A DNA stretch of 33,567 nucleotides. It comes from JALZKA01 sp963734015. GTDB lineage: Bacteria > Actinomycetota > Thermoleophilia > Solirubrobacterales > 70-9. Positions within the stretch are counted from its first letter, which is position 1. Each line of letters begins with the position of its first letter. Positions 1 through 8,723 of the stretch are shown in pieces. The DNA is taken from the NCBI GenBank assembly GCA_963734015.1, contig CAVTFG010000009.1:1-33567 (forward strand), given 5' to 3'. The position numbers and the translations under genes are program-made. The notes under the pieces are model-generated. The model was not told the DNA's origin and ran no database searches. It saw only the letters and a list, made by a program, of their open reading frames with translations.

Positions 1-983
1 TCGCCCCAGCGCTCGCCGAAGACCAGGAGCGCCAACGGCTCACCGAGGGGGATCAGAATGAGGCCGAGCCCCATCCCGACGAGCGCCATCCAGCGCAACG
101 ACCGGAGGAACGCAGCGCGCAGGCGACGCTCGTCGTGGGAGATCCGTGCGAACGCGGGGAACACGACGTACGAGGCGCCGGCGCCGAGCAGGGTGTACGA
201 GGTGGTCACGATCCGGTTCGCATACTGGAACTGGCCGAGCGCGGCGGCGCCGACGAAGCTGCCCGCGGCGAGGATCGGGACCCGGTCGCCGATCCTGCGC
301 ACGAAACTGCCCGCCAGGACGTGCCGTCCGTATCCGATCAGCTCGCGCCACATCGGAACCGAGCTCAGCCGCAGTTGCGGACGCCACTGGACGAGGGTCC
401 ACGAGAGCACGAAATCGGTGACCGCGAACGCGTACTGCGCGACCACGAGCCCCCAGACCCCCATCCCCTCCGAGGTCGCGATGATCGCGGCCACGCCGAA
501 CGCGAGCGACGCCGCCGGCTGGACGACGACGCGACGCAGGAATGAGAAGCGACGCTGAAGCAGTGCGTTCGGGATCACGAGCGCCGAGTTGAGGAACAGG
601 ACCCCGGCGGTAGCGGCCGCGACCGCCGCTGCCGTGTCGCTGTCGAAGACCAGCCCGATCAGCGGGGCGGTCGCCACCCCCAGCCCGGTGAGCAGTAGCC
701 CGGCCAGGGACGACGCCGCCACCGCCGTCGCGGCGGCCTCCTCGAGGCGATCCGGCCGGTGGATGACGGCTGCGGCCATCCCTGAGCCCCCCAACAGCAC
801 GCCGATCCCGATGAGGAAGGTGCCCGCGGTGAAGTCGCCGAGCTCGGTCGGCGTGATCAGCCGTGCGAGCACGATGTACGTGACGAGCGTGATCCCCCGC
901 GCCAGGATGAACCCGCTGCCCGAGAAGCTGATCCCGCGCAGCACGGTTCCGGTGAGCCCCGGACGGCGCTCGGGCGCGCTCAT
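1..983 (-). CDS. Oligosaccharide flippase (Wzx/MATE-like), C-terminus outside window
   Basis: Membrane flippase expected to move lipid-linked polysaccharide repeat units across the cytoplasmic membrane. Translating leftwards from the ATG at 983 gives 327 open codons to the window edge, so only the C-terminal part is missing. The protein starts MSAPERRPGLTGTVLRG and continues as alternating hydrophobic helices. It has the family-like stretch LARLITPTELGDFTAG near residues 39-54, an SGMAAAVIHRPD stretch near 67-78, and a basic loop FVRRIGDRVP near 232. This resembles the polysaccharide biosynthesis (Polysacc_synt_3/Wzx) family. The ATG overlaps the stop of the deacetylase gene as ATGA, so the two are probably translationally coupled in one minus-strand operon with the epimerase. 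Substrate specificity cannot be read from the sequence. Confidence 0.85.
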   Translation of the reverse strand, partial: MSAPERRPGLTGTVLRGISFSGSGFILARGITLVTYIVLARLITPTELGDFTAGTFLIGIGVLLGGSGMAAAVIHRPDRLEEAAATAVAASSLAGLLLTGLGVATAPLIGLVFDSDTAAAVAAATAGVLFLNSALVIPNALLQRRFSFLRRVVVQPAASLAFGVAAIIATSEGMGVWGLVVAQYAFAVTDFVLSWTLVQWRPQLRLSSVPMWRELIGYGRHVLAGSFVRRIGDRVPILAAGSFVGAAALGQFQYANRIVTTSYTLLGAGASYVVFPAFARISHDERRLRAAFLRSLRWMALVGMGLGLILIPLGEPLALLVFGERWG

Positions 984-1744
984 GCGGGGCGGCGCCGGCG
1001 CAGCAGGAACCTCGCCCGCCAGGCATGGGACCGCCGCAGGCGCCGGACGAGCGGCGAGACCTTGACCCTGAAGGTCAAGGCGCTGTCGTGACGGTAGATG
1101 GCATCCCGGGGCCAGAGCAGCGGCTCGGGGGTTCGCACCCGGCCCGCGACGGCCCCCGCCGTCTCGTACCCGGCCGCCCCGGCGGCGGCGACCACCGCGG
1201 GGCTGTGGTCGCCGAACGGATAGGCGATCGAGCGGCAGGGCACCCCGAGCCGCGTCTCGCACTCTGTACGCGAGCGTTCGAGCTCACCGCGTAGCGCATC
1301 GCCCTCGAGGCGCGGAAGGCGCGGGTGCGATTCGGTATGCGAGCCGACCTCCCAGCCTTCGGCCTGCAGCTCCCGAAGCTCCTCCCAGGACATCGGGATC
1401 AGCTCGCGCTCGTGCTCGGTCCCGAGCCACTGGTCGATCCCCGGCCAGGCCATCGGCACCTCGGTGCCCGCGAACGCAGTCGGCACGAACACCGTTCCCG
1501 GCAGGCCGAGCCGTGCCAGCACGGGCCGGGCTAGCTCGTGGACGGAGCGATACGCGTCGTCGAACGTGATCGCGAGCGTCCGGGGCGCCGGCGGGTCGAG
1601 TACCGCTTGGTTGAACGTGGCCCCTCGGTAGCCCTTGTCCACCAGGCCCGCGAGCTGTCGCTCGAGCGCCTCCGGCGAGATCGACAAGCCCGAGGGCCAG
1701 CTCGGGCTGACCGCGTGGTAGCAGAGGACCAGCACGTCGCTCAC
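980..1744 (-). CDS. Polysaccharide deacetylase (NodB/CE4 family)
   Basis: A 254-residue metal-dependent carbohydrate deacetylase. The NodB motifs are visible: ITFDDAY at residues 59-65 (catalytic base D62, metal ligand D63), the metal-binding SHTESHP at 135-141 (H136 and H140), and AYPFGDHS at 174-181. No signal peptide or membrane helix is obvious, so it may act on cytoplasmic or lipid-linked precursors, although a basic C-terminal tail (LLRRRRPA) could touch the membrane. The start is a GTG at 1744, overlapping the epimerase stop as GTGA. The 3' end overlaps the flippase start as ATGA. This tight coupling suggests it modifies the same polysaccharide, probably by removing N-acetyl groups (inference). 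Confidence 0.88.
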   Translation of the reverse strand: MSDVLVLCYHAVSPSWPSGLSISPEALERQLAGLVDKGYRGATFNQAVLDPPAPRTLAITFDDAYRSVHELARPVLARLGLPGTVFVPTAFAGTEVPMAWPGIDQWLGTEHERELIPMSWEELRELQAEGWEVGSHTESHPRLPRLEGDALRGELERSRTECETRLGVPCRSIAYPFGDHSPAVVAAAGAAGYETAGAVAGRVRTPEPLLWPRDAIYRHDSALTFRVKVSPLVRRLRRSHAWRARFLLRRRRPA

Positions 1745-2754
1745 GAGGCAGCCTCGCGGGTCCAGGGAAGCGCGCGAGCGAGGCGCTGGTTGCGGGGCAC
1801 GGCCACGCGGAAGAGCGCCTTGCGGGCGAACGCGTCCGCCCGTCGCGCCCGGGAAGTGGCGTAGTGCTCGAACCGCTCAGCGGTCCGTTCGAAGCGCGAG
1901 TCAGCGGTGATCGCCGCCATCGCGCGCAGCTGCACGATGTGGAGCCGGTGGTAGGTGATGTGCGCCACGTTGACGACCGGGTGGGGATAGAGGTCGTATC
2001 GCGACCAGCGCCCGGTGTCGTAGCGTGGAAGCGACCGCGCAAGCGCCTCGGTCCCCTGGGCGTCAAGCTCGGAGGCCCCGGGGTCCGAGAGAGCGAGGGC
2101 AACGTCGCGACACCCCCAAAGCCCGAAGATCCCGCCGTTCAACACATGCGAGGGAGGATCGGTCGGATACTCCTCGGGGAAGAATCCGCCGTCGAGCTCG
2201 GCTCCGACGCCGCCGGCAGCGACCGGCTCGCGCATCGGGTTCAGCGCTCGTAGCGCTGCGTCGGCGTAGCGCTCGTCTCCGGTTGTCAGATGAAGGCGCA
2301 CGAGGAGGCTTGCGCCCTGGCCCTGCGCCATCCCGGAGACCCATGGCGGCGCCACTCGGTAGGTGTGCTTGTACGGGAAGTCCTTGATCCAGCCGCCGTC
2401 CTGGCGACCGCCTCGCTGTTGCTCCTCGCAGAGCCAGTCGCCGGCGCCGCGAGCACCCGCGAGCCAACTCTCGTCGCCGGTGGCGAGGAACCGCTCGTAG
2501 CTCCCCAGCGCCCACTGGATGGGGACGACGTGCATCCGGTGGGCGGCCATGCCGAACCAGGGCGGTGGCCAGTGCGGATCCTCGGCCTTGATCGTGAAGT
2601 CGACGTAGTAGCCGCGCACCGAGGCGTGAGCGATGCGCGCGCCCAACCGGACGCGAAATCCGCCGGTTCTCCCGAGCGGCCCGGGAACCCCGGCCGGGCG
2701 AGGTTGCCCCCGCCCGTTCCCCGTTCTCGTGTCGCTCTGCCGCTCGCCCGTCAT
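1741..2754 (-). CDS. D-glucuronyl C5-epimerase-like protein
   Basis: From the ATG at 2754 this is 337 residues. The C-terminal half matches what I know of the D-glucuronyl C5-epimerase C-terminal domain: WVSGMAQGQ at 138-146, EEYPTDPPSHVLNGGIFGLW at 194-213, TGRWSRYDLYPHP at 247-259 and AHITYHRLHIVQL at 264-276. In animals this family converts glucuronate to iduronate in heparan sulfate; bacterial members often sit in polysaccharide loci. Together with the downstream deacetylase it suggests a uronic-acid-containing, partly deacetylated exopolysaccharide (inference). No signal peptide is evident. The start is uncertain because the frame stays open to 3117, but longer versions would run into the divergent glycosyltransferase. 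No strong Shine-Dalgarno is seen before 2754. Confidence 0.75.
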   Translation of the reverse strand: MTGERQSDTRTGNGRGQPRPAGVPGPLGRTGGFRVRLGARIAHASVRGYYVDFTIKAEDPHWPPPWFGMAAHRMHVVPIQWALGSYERFLATGDESWLAGARGAGDWLCEEQQRGGRQDGGWIKDFPYKHTYRVAPPWVSGMAQGQGASLLVRLHLTTGDERYADAALRALNPMREPVAAGGVGAELDGGFFPEEYPTDPPSHVLNGGIFGLWGCRDVALALSDPGASELDAQGTEALARSLPRYDTGRWSRYDLYPHPVVNVAHITYHRLHIVQLRAMAAITADSRFERTAERFEHYATSRARRADAFARKALFRVAVPRNQRLARALPWTREAAS

Positions 2755-2802
2755 GATTCGCCAGCTGCCCGCTTCAGGACTGGCCCCCGGCGCACAAGAT
2801 AG

Positions 2803-3975
2803 ATGCACGCAGACAGCGACGAAAACCACAGACTGCGCGTCGTCACGCTCGTCGACGGCATCGGGCTGATGGGCGGCGGCGAGAGGCTGGCCCGGGAGAT
2901 CCTCACGCGGCTCGATCCGACCCGCTTCGATCGCACCCTGTGCGTGAGCCGGTGGTCGCCGGAGCGCGCGGTGGATCCGGCGGCGGCGGCGGTGCTGGCC
3001 GAGCTCGACCGCGAGGGGGTCCGATTCCTCGGCTTGCGCCGGCGCGCGTCCTTCGATGTTGCGGCGTGGCGCCCGCTCGTCTCGCGACTTCGCCGCGAGC
3101 GCGTCGACATTCTCCACTCACACAAGTTCGGCTCGAACGTCTGGGCCGCGGCTCTGAGACCCCTGACCGCGACACCCGTCGTGCTCGCGCACGAGCACAC
3201 CTGGTCGTTCGAGGGCCAGCCGATCCGGAAGTTCCTGGACCGGGCGCTGATCGCGCGGCAGGTCGATCGCATCATCACCGTGTCACGCGCGGACCGGCGG
3301 CGGATGGCCGAGGTCGAGGGGATCGATCCAGCCAAGCTGCTGTTCGTGCCGAACGGGATCCCCGCGCCGGAACCAGGCGCCGGGGTCGATCTGCGCCCGG
3401 AGCTGGGAGTGCCCGCCGAGGCGCCGGTCGTCGGCACCGTCTGCGCACTACGGCCGCAGAAGGCGCTGGACGTCCTCGTCCGGGCCGCCGAGCAGCTTCG
3501 CGCCGCGATCCCGGACCTGCGGGTGCTGATCGTCGGTGAGGGGGAGGAACGCGGTCGGATCGAGAGCCTGATCGCCGAGCTCGCGCTCGAGGACACCGTC
3601 GGCCTCCTCGGCCGGCGCAACGACGTTCCCGACGTTCTGCGCACGTTCGACGTCGCGGCCTGCAGCTCCGACTTCGAGGGCACGCCGCTGTCGATCCTGG
3701 AGTACATGGAAGCGGCGCTGCCCGTGGTCGCGACCCGGGTCGGCGGGGTGCCCGATCTGATCGAGGACGGAGTGAACGGGTGCCTCGTCGAGCCGCGAGA
3801 CGCCGAAGGACTTGCCGCGGGGCTCGCGAGGCTCCTCGGTGATCCCGACCTCGCGCGGGGGATGGGGCAGCGCGGACGGGCCCGGCGCCGGAGCGAGTTC
3901 GACATCTCCAACACGGTGCGCGAGATCGAGCGGCTCTACGAGTCGCTCATCGCGGCCGAGCGGTCCGCGCCGTAG
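2803..3975 (+). CDS. Glycosyltransferase family 4 (GT-B)
   Basis: A 390-residue GT-B glycosyltransferase. The N-terminal acceptor domain has GLMGGGERLAREI at 21-33, the usual glycine-rich entry loop. The C-terminal nucleotide-sugar domain has VGTVCALRPQKALDVLVRAA near 210 and the EX7E-type signature SSDFEGTPLSILEYMEA near 285-300, followed by LPVVATRVGGVPDLI. It probably adds one sugar to the lipid-linked repeat on the cytoplasmic side. It is transcribed away from the epimerase operon with only 48 bases between starts, so both promoters must be very compact or lie inside coding DNA. Its last 40 bases overlap the 3' end of the convergent O-antigen-ligase-like gene. Donor and acceptor are unknown. 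Confidence 0.9.
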   Translation: MHADSDENHRLRVVTLVDGIGLMGGGERLAREILTRLDPTRFDRTLCVSRWSPERAVDPAAAAVLAELDREGVRFLGLRRRASFDVAAWRPLVSRLRRERVDILHSHKFGSNVWAAALRPLTATPVVLAHEHTWSFEGQPIRKFLDRALIARQVDRIITVSRADRRRMAEVEGIDPAKLLFVPNGIPAPEPGAGVDLRPELGVPAEAPVVGTVCALRPQKALDVLVRAAEQLRAAIPDLRVLIVGEGEERGRIESLIAELALEDTVGLLGRRNDVPDVLRTFDVAACSSDFEGTPLSILEYMEAALPVVATRVGGVPDLIEDGVNGCLVEPRDAEGLAAGLARLLGDPDLARGMGQRGRARRRSEFDISNTVREIERLYESLIAAERSAP

Positions 3976-5354
3976 CCGTCCCGCTGGGCGACGTGTGCCA
4001 CGCCTAACAGAGCCGGGCCCAGCGCGAGCAGGAGCCAGAGGACCTTGCCTGAGTCCTGGCTGATGAAGAAGTTTGCGGCCAGGACTCCCATCATCGCGAC
4101 CACGCTGCCCCGGGCCATGATCTCCATGCGCCAATCGCCGATGCGCTCGAATGTCCTGGCGGCCCGGAGCCCGGCCGCGAGCGACGAAAGGACGATTGCC
4201 AGATAGAGGGCCAATCCGATCACGCCGGTCTCGGAAAGCAGCTGCAGGTAGCTGTTGTGTACCCCGCCGGGGTTGTCGATCACGCGGTCGGTCCGAAACA
4301 CGGTGCCCGGCTCGAGCACGTGCTCGACCGCCACCTCCTTGAAGTTCCCAGCGCCGATGCCGATCACCGGATCGTCCTGCACCACCCGCCAGCCGACGGC
4401 CCAGAGCGTGAATCTGCCCTCCTGTTGCTCGACCTCGCCCTGAGTCGCGTTTCCCAAGCGCTCGCGAATCTCCGGTGGCGCGTAGAGCGCGAAGTAGACC
4501 AGGCTGCCGCCCGCGATGAGAACGGCGATCACGGCGAGCTTGGCGCGCCAGCGGCCGGCGATCAGGACGGCGACGAGCAGCGCCGCCCCGAAGCAGATGA
4601 TTCCCCCGCGCGACCCGGTGAGGAACAGGGCGCTGAGACAGAGGGCCGCCGCGACGCTGGCCGCCAGTCGCGGGACGGTCAAGCCCCGGAGCGCGAGGAT
4701 CGCCGCTCCAGCGAGCGAGAACCCGCCTACCAGGATGGCCGCGAGGACATTCGGGTCTCGAATCGTCGAGGTCAGGCGGTCCAGGTTCTCGAGGTTGCCC
4801 TCCGGACGCAGGACGAGGCCGTACGCCGCTGTGAGCGCCGTGGCGGCGATCAGCGTCGCGAGGACTCGCACCGCGGCATCCCGCGTTCCGACCGCCGTAT
4901 AGACGATCACGTAGAGGATGCCCACGAGCAGGAACCGGGATGCGTCGGTCAGCGTTGCGGCCGGGTCCGCCGCCCAGGTGCTCCCGATCGTCACCCAGGC
5001 GATGAAGGCGAGGAGAAGGTATGAGAGGACCGGATGCTCGTTGAAGATCAGGCGGTCACTGCCGGCAGGCCGGGTGGTCAACCTGGCGATCCAGGCACAG
5101 GCGAGAATCAGGCCGGTCAACTTCGTGAAGGTCACCGCGGGCCCCGCCAGGGGGGTCGTCTCGGCGAACACGACCAAGATCAGGATCACGAGACCCGTGG
5201 TCAGGTCCGCGAACGTCAGGACCGCGAAGGCGAGCGCAATCGTGACGAACACACCCGCGCGCGGATCGACCCCCGCGATGACGCCGATCATCGCGCATGC
5301 CAGGAGCGCGGCCCCCGCGGGCGCCCACCCGGCGGGCCACATGCGTGCCGCCAT
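3936..5354 (-). CDS. O-antigen ligase / polysaccharide polymerase-like membrane protein (Wzy_C)
   Basis: A 472-residue multipass protein of the O-antigen ligase/Wzy superfamily, expected to polymerise or transfer lipid-linked glycans outside the membrane. It is largely hydrophobic helices, with LFLTGSRGGIICFGAALLVA mid-protein. The large external loop holds the conserved GIGAGNFKE and the histidine signature GGVHNSYLQLLSETG, followed by further helices. The ATG at 5354 overlaps the upstream BY-kinase stop as TGATG. A longer open frame to 5705 exists but would cover the kinase gene, so I reject it. The 3' end runs 40 bases into the convergent glycosyltransferase. With the kinase it looks like a Wzy/Wzc chain-building pair. 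Confidence 0.87.
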   Translation of the reverse strand: MAARMWPAGWAPAGAALLACAMIGVIAGVDPRAGVFVTIALAFAVLTFADLTTGLVILILVVFAETTPLAGPAVTFTKLTGLILACAWIARLTTRPAGSDRLIFNEHPVLSYLLLAFIAWVTIGSTWAADPAATLTDASRFLLVGILYVIVYTAVGTRDAAVRVLATLIAATALTAAYGLVLRPEGNLENLDRLTSTIRDPNVLAAILVGGFSLAGAAILALRGLTVPRLAASVAAALCLSALFLTGSRGGIICFGAALLVAVLIAGRWRAKLAVIAVLIAGGSLVYFALYAPPEIRERLGNATQGEVEQQEGRFTLWAVGWRVVQDDPVIGIGAGNFKEVAVEHVLEPGTVFRTDRVIDNPGGVHNSYLQLLSETGVIGLALYLAIVLSSLAAGLRAARTFERIGDWRMEIMARGSVVAMMGVLAANFFISQDSGKVLWLLLALGPALLGVAHVAQRDGYGADRSAAMSDS

Positions 5355-6922
5355 CAGCGGACGGCGGCGGCGCGGGCGGCTGGAATGTCGGCGTCTCCGG
5401 TCGCGATACGCGGACGATCCGAACCGTAGTAGCCGTCCCTCCCGGTGCGCGGGACGCCGATCAGCGTGAACCCGGTGGGGGTGATGTCGGTATCGGCCAG
5501 CAGTTCCGCGAGCTCCTGAAGACGGTCCAGCCGTGTCACCCCGAGACGTGCGACCAGAAGCATGTCGTCCACGGTGCGGGCAAGCGGTAGCGCGTCCACG
5601 ACCGTCGCGAGCGGCGGCGAATCGACTACCACGTAGTCCGCGAGCTCCTTGGCCTGGTCCACCAGTCGCTGGCCTGCCCGCAGCGCGAGCAGCTCGCTCC
5701 CCCACGGCCCGGCCTGTTCTGCGACGAGCAGCCCGAGGTTCCCGTTCGTGACCGGAGCCGGCGCGAGGCTGTCCACGAGCGTTGCCTCCTCGATCAGCAC
5801 GCTGATCACACCGCGCTCGGCGGTGACCGAGAGCGCGGCCGCGATCGAGGGCCGGCGGAGGTCAGCTTCGATCAGAATCACGCGCTTGCCCGCGAACGCA
5901 AGCGACGTGGCGAGGTTGATGGCGGTAGTCGTCTTGCCCTCCGAAGGCCCCGCGCTGGTCACCATGATCGCGCCCGATTCGCGCGAGCTGGCCAGCGGGC
6001 GGGCGAGGATCGCCCGAAGCGTCCTGTACGCCTCGATCGAGCCCGGAGACAGGTGCTCCCAGTCGAGCGGCAGCTCACTGCTGCCGCGCTCCTTTGGGAT
6101 GCGGGCGAGGATGGGCAGCCGGTAACGGTCTCGAATCTGACCCTCGCGCTGGAGCCGCGGGTCGAGCACCCGCAACGCGAATGCGCCACCGATTCCGAGG
6201 ATGAGTCCCGCGAGCGCGCCCGCGATGAGGCTGGCCAGCTTCCTCGGGGACGTGGGCGACCCGGGGACGGTGGCCTCACCGACGACCTCGATCGTCGGAT
6301 CGTCCCCGGTTCGGAGCTGCTCGAGCTGCCCGAGGCGGATCGTCAGGGCGTCACGGGCTGCGCCGGGCGGGGCGGCCTCCAGGCGCCTCTCGAGCGCGGG
6401 CACCACCTCATCGATCCGCTCGTGCAGCACGTCGGTGCGGTACGCCACCGCTCCATTCGCGAACGCGTTCGCGAGGTCGGCGGCGCCTTGGCCGCTCGAC
6501 GCTTCGGCCGTGATGGCCAGGACGTTGCTCTCTGCCACCGGCTCGACGCTGACGGATTTGAGGAGGGACTGAGGGTCGCGGTCCGTTCCGAGCTCTTCCG
6601 CAGCCGCCTCGGCGACGCCGTCGCCCGCGATCAGCGTCGCCTGGGTCTCCACGAGGCGCAGGGGATCGTTCGACTCGGACGGCAGTCCGAGGCCGGAGAG
6701 GTCGCCTGCCGTATCCGAGATCGGGGAAACCAGGAGGTCGGCCTGGGCCTCGTAGACCTCGTCGGCCATTACCACGTAGATCAAGGCGCCGGCCGTTGTC
6801 GCGAGGACGGCCGCGATCACCAAGGTCATGCGCTCGCGGACGGTCTCGAAGTACCTCTTGAGACCTTGGCTCTCGGCAGGCGGCTGCAGCCACTCGGTGT
6901 TGGTTTTCCTGGCGTCAGGCAA
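5354..6922 (-). CDS. Wzz/BY-kinase: polysaccharide chain-length regulator with tyrosine autokinase domain
   Basis: A 522-residue fusion of a chain-length determinant (Wzz) domain and a bacterial tyrosine kinase. One membrane helix lies at about 33-52 and a second at about 229-250, enclosing an external coiled region. The cytoplasmic half has EAYRTLR (298-304), Walker A SAGPSEGKTTT (323-333), Walker A' LIEADLRRP (350-358) and Walker B VVVDSPPL (431-438). The family normally ends in a tyrosine cluster that is autophosphorylated; here the tail (490-522) holds only Y498 and Y499. The start is a TTG at 6922, supported by GAGGGG at 6933-6938. It controls export and polymer length with the co-translated polymerase downstream. 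Confidence 0.9.
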   Translation of the reverse strand: MPDARKTNTEWLQPPAESQGLKRYFETVRERMTLVIAAVLATTAGALIYVVMADEVYEAQADLLVSPISDTAGDLSGLGLPSESNDPLRLVETQATLIAGDGVAEAAAEELGTDRDPQSLLKSVSVEPVAESNVLAITAEASSGQGAADLANAFANGAVAYRTDVLHERIDEVVPALERRLEAAPPGAARDALTIRLGQLEQLRTGDDPTIEVVGEATVPGSPTSPRKLASLIAGALAGLILGIGGAFALRVLDPRLQREGQIRDRYRLPILARIPKERGSSELPLDWEHLSPGSIEAYRTLRAILARPLASSRESGAIMVTSAGPSEGKTTTAINLATSLAFAGKRVILIEADLRRPSIAAALSVTAERGVISVLIEEATLVDSLAPAPVTNGNLGLLVAEQAGPWGSELLALRAGQRLVDQAKELADYVVVDSPPLATVVDALPLARTVDDMLLVARLGVTRLDRLQELAELLADTDITPTGFTLIGVPRTGRDGYYGSDRPRIATGDADIPAARAAAVR

Positions 6923-6932
6923 GCGGTTTAGT

Positions 6933-6938
6933 CCCCTC
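6933..6938 (-). promoter_or_regulatory. Shine-Dalgarno deciding the TTG start of the BY-kinase
   Basis: On the minus strand GAGGGG lies 10 bases before the TTG at 6922. No better ATG or GTG exists before the first membrane helix, so this site supports the rare TTG start. Confidence 0.55.
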
Positions 6939-6950
6939 GTGGGATGGATT

Positions 6951-8156
6951 ATGCCGCTTGAGCCCGCGCCGGACCTGACCGCCTCCCAAACTGAGAGAGT
7001 TCTACCGCTGCGACTCGCCGTCTATACCGACTATCCGTACACCTCGGACGGCGAGTCCGTCTTCGCGGAGCGTGCGTTTGCGTTGTTCTTGGGGCGACTG
7101 CAGAGCCGGCTCGCGCGAATGACGATCGTCGGCCGGTTGCGGCCGGACGACGCCCACGGGCATTACCGGCTTCCCGCCGGGACCGGATTCGCGCCGCTTC
7201 CCTACTACGAGAGTCTGGCCGAGCCGTGGGGCGCCATTCGCGCCATGGCCCGATCGCTCGCCGTGTTCTGGCGCACGCTCGACGAGGTGGACGCGTGCTG
7301 GCTCCTGGGCCCGCACCCCTTGGCCATCGCGTTCGCGGTGATCGCCCTCGCGCGCCGCCGCAGGGTCTTTCTCGGAGTTCGCCAGGACTTCCCGGAGTAC
7401 GTGCGCAATCGCCATCCGGGCCGTCGCTCGTTCGTGCTGGCGGCGTGGCTGCTCGAGCTCGCCTATCGCGGGCTCGCCCGACGCTGCCGGACGGTGGTCG
7501 TCGGCCCGGCGTTGGCGGAGCGCTATCGCTCGCCTCGGGTCTTGGAGATCGCGGTTTCGCTCGTCGAGGCAGACGACATCGTGAAGCCGGACGAGCCGCG
7601 GGGCCGGAGCTATGCGGGCGAGTTGACGATCCTGAGCGTCGGGCGGATCGACGAGGAAAAGAACCCGCTGATGCTCGCCGATGTCGTCGCACGATTGGCG
7701 GGCGAGGAGCCTCGCTGGCGTCTGGTCGTGTGTGGGGAGGGCCCGCTCGAGGCGCTCCTGCATGAGCGACTGCAGGCGCTTGGAGTGGCCGATCGAGGCG
7801 AGCTTGCGGGCTATGTCGAACACGGGCCGGCGATGGTGCGCAGGTATCGGGATGCCCATTTCCTCCTCCACCCGTCGTGGACGGAGGGACTCCCGCAGGT
7901 GATGCTCGAGGCGTTGGCCGCCGGCCTCCCCGTCGTTGCGACCGACGTGGGCGGGATCGGCGCTGCGCTTGGCGACGCGGTCTGGCTGGTCGAGCCCGGC
8001 GATGCAGAGGGAGCCGCACGCGCGCTTCGGTCCCTCGCCGACGACACCGGTGCCCGCGATCGGATGGTCTCGCTCGGGCTGACGTACGCGGAGAACCACA
8101 CGCTCGACGCCGAGGTCGATCGCGTCGTGGGCTTCTTCGCAGCCGCAGCCGTGTAG
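6951..8156 (+). CDS. Glycosyltransferase family 4 (GT-B)
   Basis: From the ATG at 6951 this is 401 residues. The nucleotide-sugar domain is clear: LTILSVGRIDEEKNPLMLAD near 222-241, then LHPSWTEGLPQVMLEALAAG near 304-323 (EX7E-type glutamates) and LPVVATDVGGIGAALGD. The frame is open back to 6828, but those codons are antisense to the BY-kinase N-terminus, and the first 41 residues look unrelated to a GT fold. The kinase TTG start and this ATG are only 28 bases apart and face away from each other. The product likely works in the same exopolysaccharide assembly line. Donor and linkage are unknown. Confidence 0.88.
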   Translation: MPLEPAPDLTASQTERVLPLRLAVYTDYPYTSDGESVFAERAFALFLGRLQSRLARMTIVGRLRPDDAHGHYRLPAGTGFAPLPYYESLAEPWGAIRAMARSLAVFWRTLDEVDACWLLGPHPLAIAFAVIALARRRRVFLGVRQDFPEYVRNRHPGRRSFVLAAWLLELAYRGLARRCRTVVVGPALAERYRSPRVLEIAVSLVEADDIVKPDEPRGRSYAGELTILSVGRIDEEKNPLMLADVVARLAGEEPRWRLVVCGEGPLEALLHERLQALGVADRGELAGYVEHGPAMVRRYRDAHFLLHPSWTEGLPQVMLEALAAGLPVVATDVGGIGAALGDAVWLVEPGDAEGAARALRSLADDTGARDRMVSLGLTYAENHTLDAEVDRVVGFFAAAAV

Positions 8157-8164
8157 CGCTTGAG

Positions 8165-8170
8165 TAGCTT
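8165..8170 (+). promoter_or_regulatory. Candidate -10 box (TAGCTT)
   Basis: TAGCTT fits TANNNT and ends 9 bases before the ATG at 8180. The paralogous gene at 10749 has TACTCT at the same 9-base distance. This implies a leaderless or near-leaderless transcript. No convincing -35 is seen. Confidence 0.45.
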
Positions 8171-8179
8171 AGGTGGCGA

Positions 8180-8692
8180 ATGGGCGAGGGCGACAATCGG
8201 CGATCCGACGAGCCGGAAGAGAGGTGGGAGGACCAGTCCCGCGATCCCTTTTGGTTGGATGCGGAACGCGGGCCCGACTCCGGTCGGGCATTCGGGCGAC
8301 TGGCGAACCTGACGGACCAGGCTGCGGCCGCCGCGAAACGGGCAGCCGAGGCGATCCGAGCCGAGCTCGAGACCATCACGGGGGTTACCCAGGACGCGGA
8401 GCACCAGGGCTCCGACGAAGCCCAGCTGCTTCGGTCGGCAAGCGCCCGGCTCACCCGGTTCGATCGCGAGGCCTCCGGGCTCGCGCGCCTGCTCCGGCAA
8501 GCGCGGGAGCCGGAATCCCCCGGTGCCTCTGAGTCATCCGCTCCCGAACCCGTGTCGCCCGGCGCGAGGGTACTCGCGCGGCAGATGGCGGCCGACGGCT
8601 ATCCGCCGGAGAAGATCGCGGAGCGGCTCACGGAGAGGTTCGGCGTCAGGGATGCGCGGGCGGTGGTCGATCAGATGCTCCGCTCCGAGTAG
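8180..8692 (+). CDS. Small coiled-coil protein A, paralogue of the protein at 10749
   Basis: A 170-residue soluble protein of a family I do not recognise. The N-terminus is charged. Residues about 35-65 and 75-110 are heptad-like alanine/leucine/arginine-rich helices, followed by a proline/serine-rich linker (116-130). The last 38 residues (QMAADGYPPEKIAERL, FGVRDARAVVDQMLRSE) align with the C-terminus of the gene at 10749-11288: shared QMA, a glycine, an isoleucine, FG, DA, VD and LRS. The two genes flank the polymerase at 8724-10688, which suggests a structural or regulatory role linked to the polysaccharide machinery (inference). No membrane segment or signal peptide is present. It runs convergent to the polymerase with 31 bases between stops. 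Confidence 0.75.
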   Translation: MGEGDNRRSDEPEERWEDQSRDPFWLDAERGPDSGRAFGRLANLTDQAAAAAKRAAEAIRAELETITGVTQDAEHQGSDEAQLLRSASARLTRFDREASGLARLLRQAREPESPGASESSAPEPVSPGARVLARQMAADGYPPEKIAERLTERFGVRDARAVVDQMLRSE

Positions 8693-8723
8693 CGCAGTTC
8701 CAGGTCGTGGCCGAGTCGTCGGC

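Noticed and set aside
40..1026. A 328-codon open frame on the minus strand at the window start
   Set aside because: It is a high-GC shadow. The frame starting at 983 gives a hydrophobic flippase that overlaps the deacetylase stop as ATGA, whereas this one is arginine-rich and featureless.
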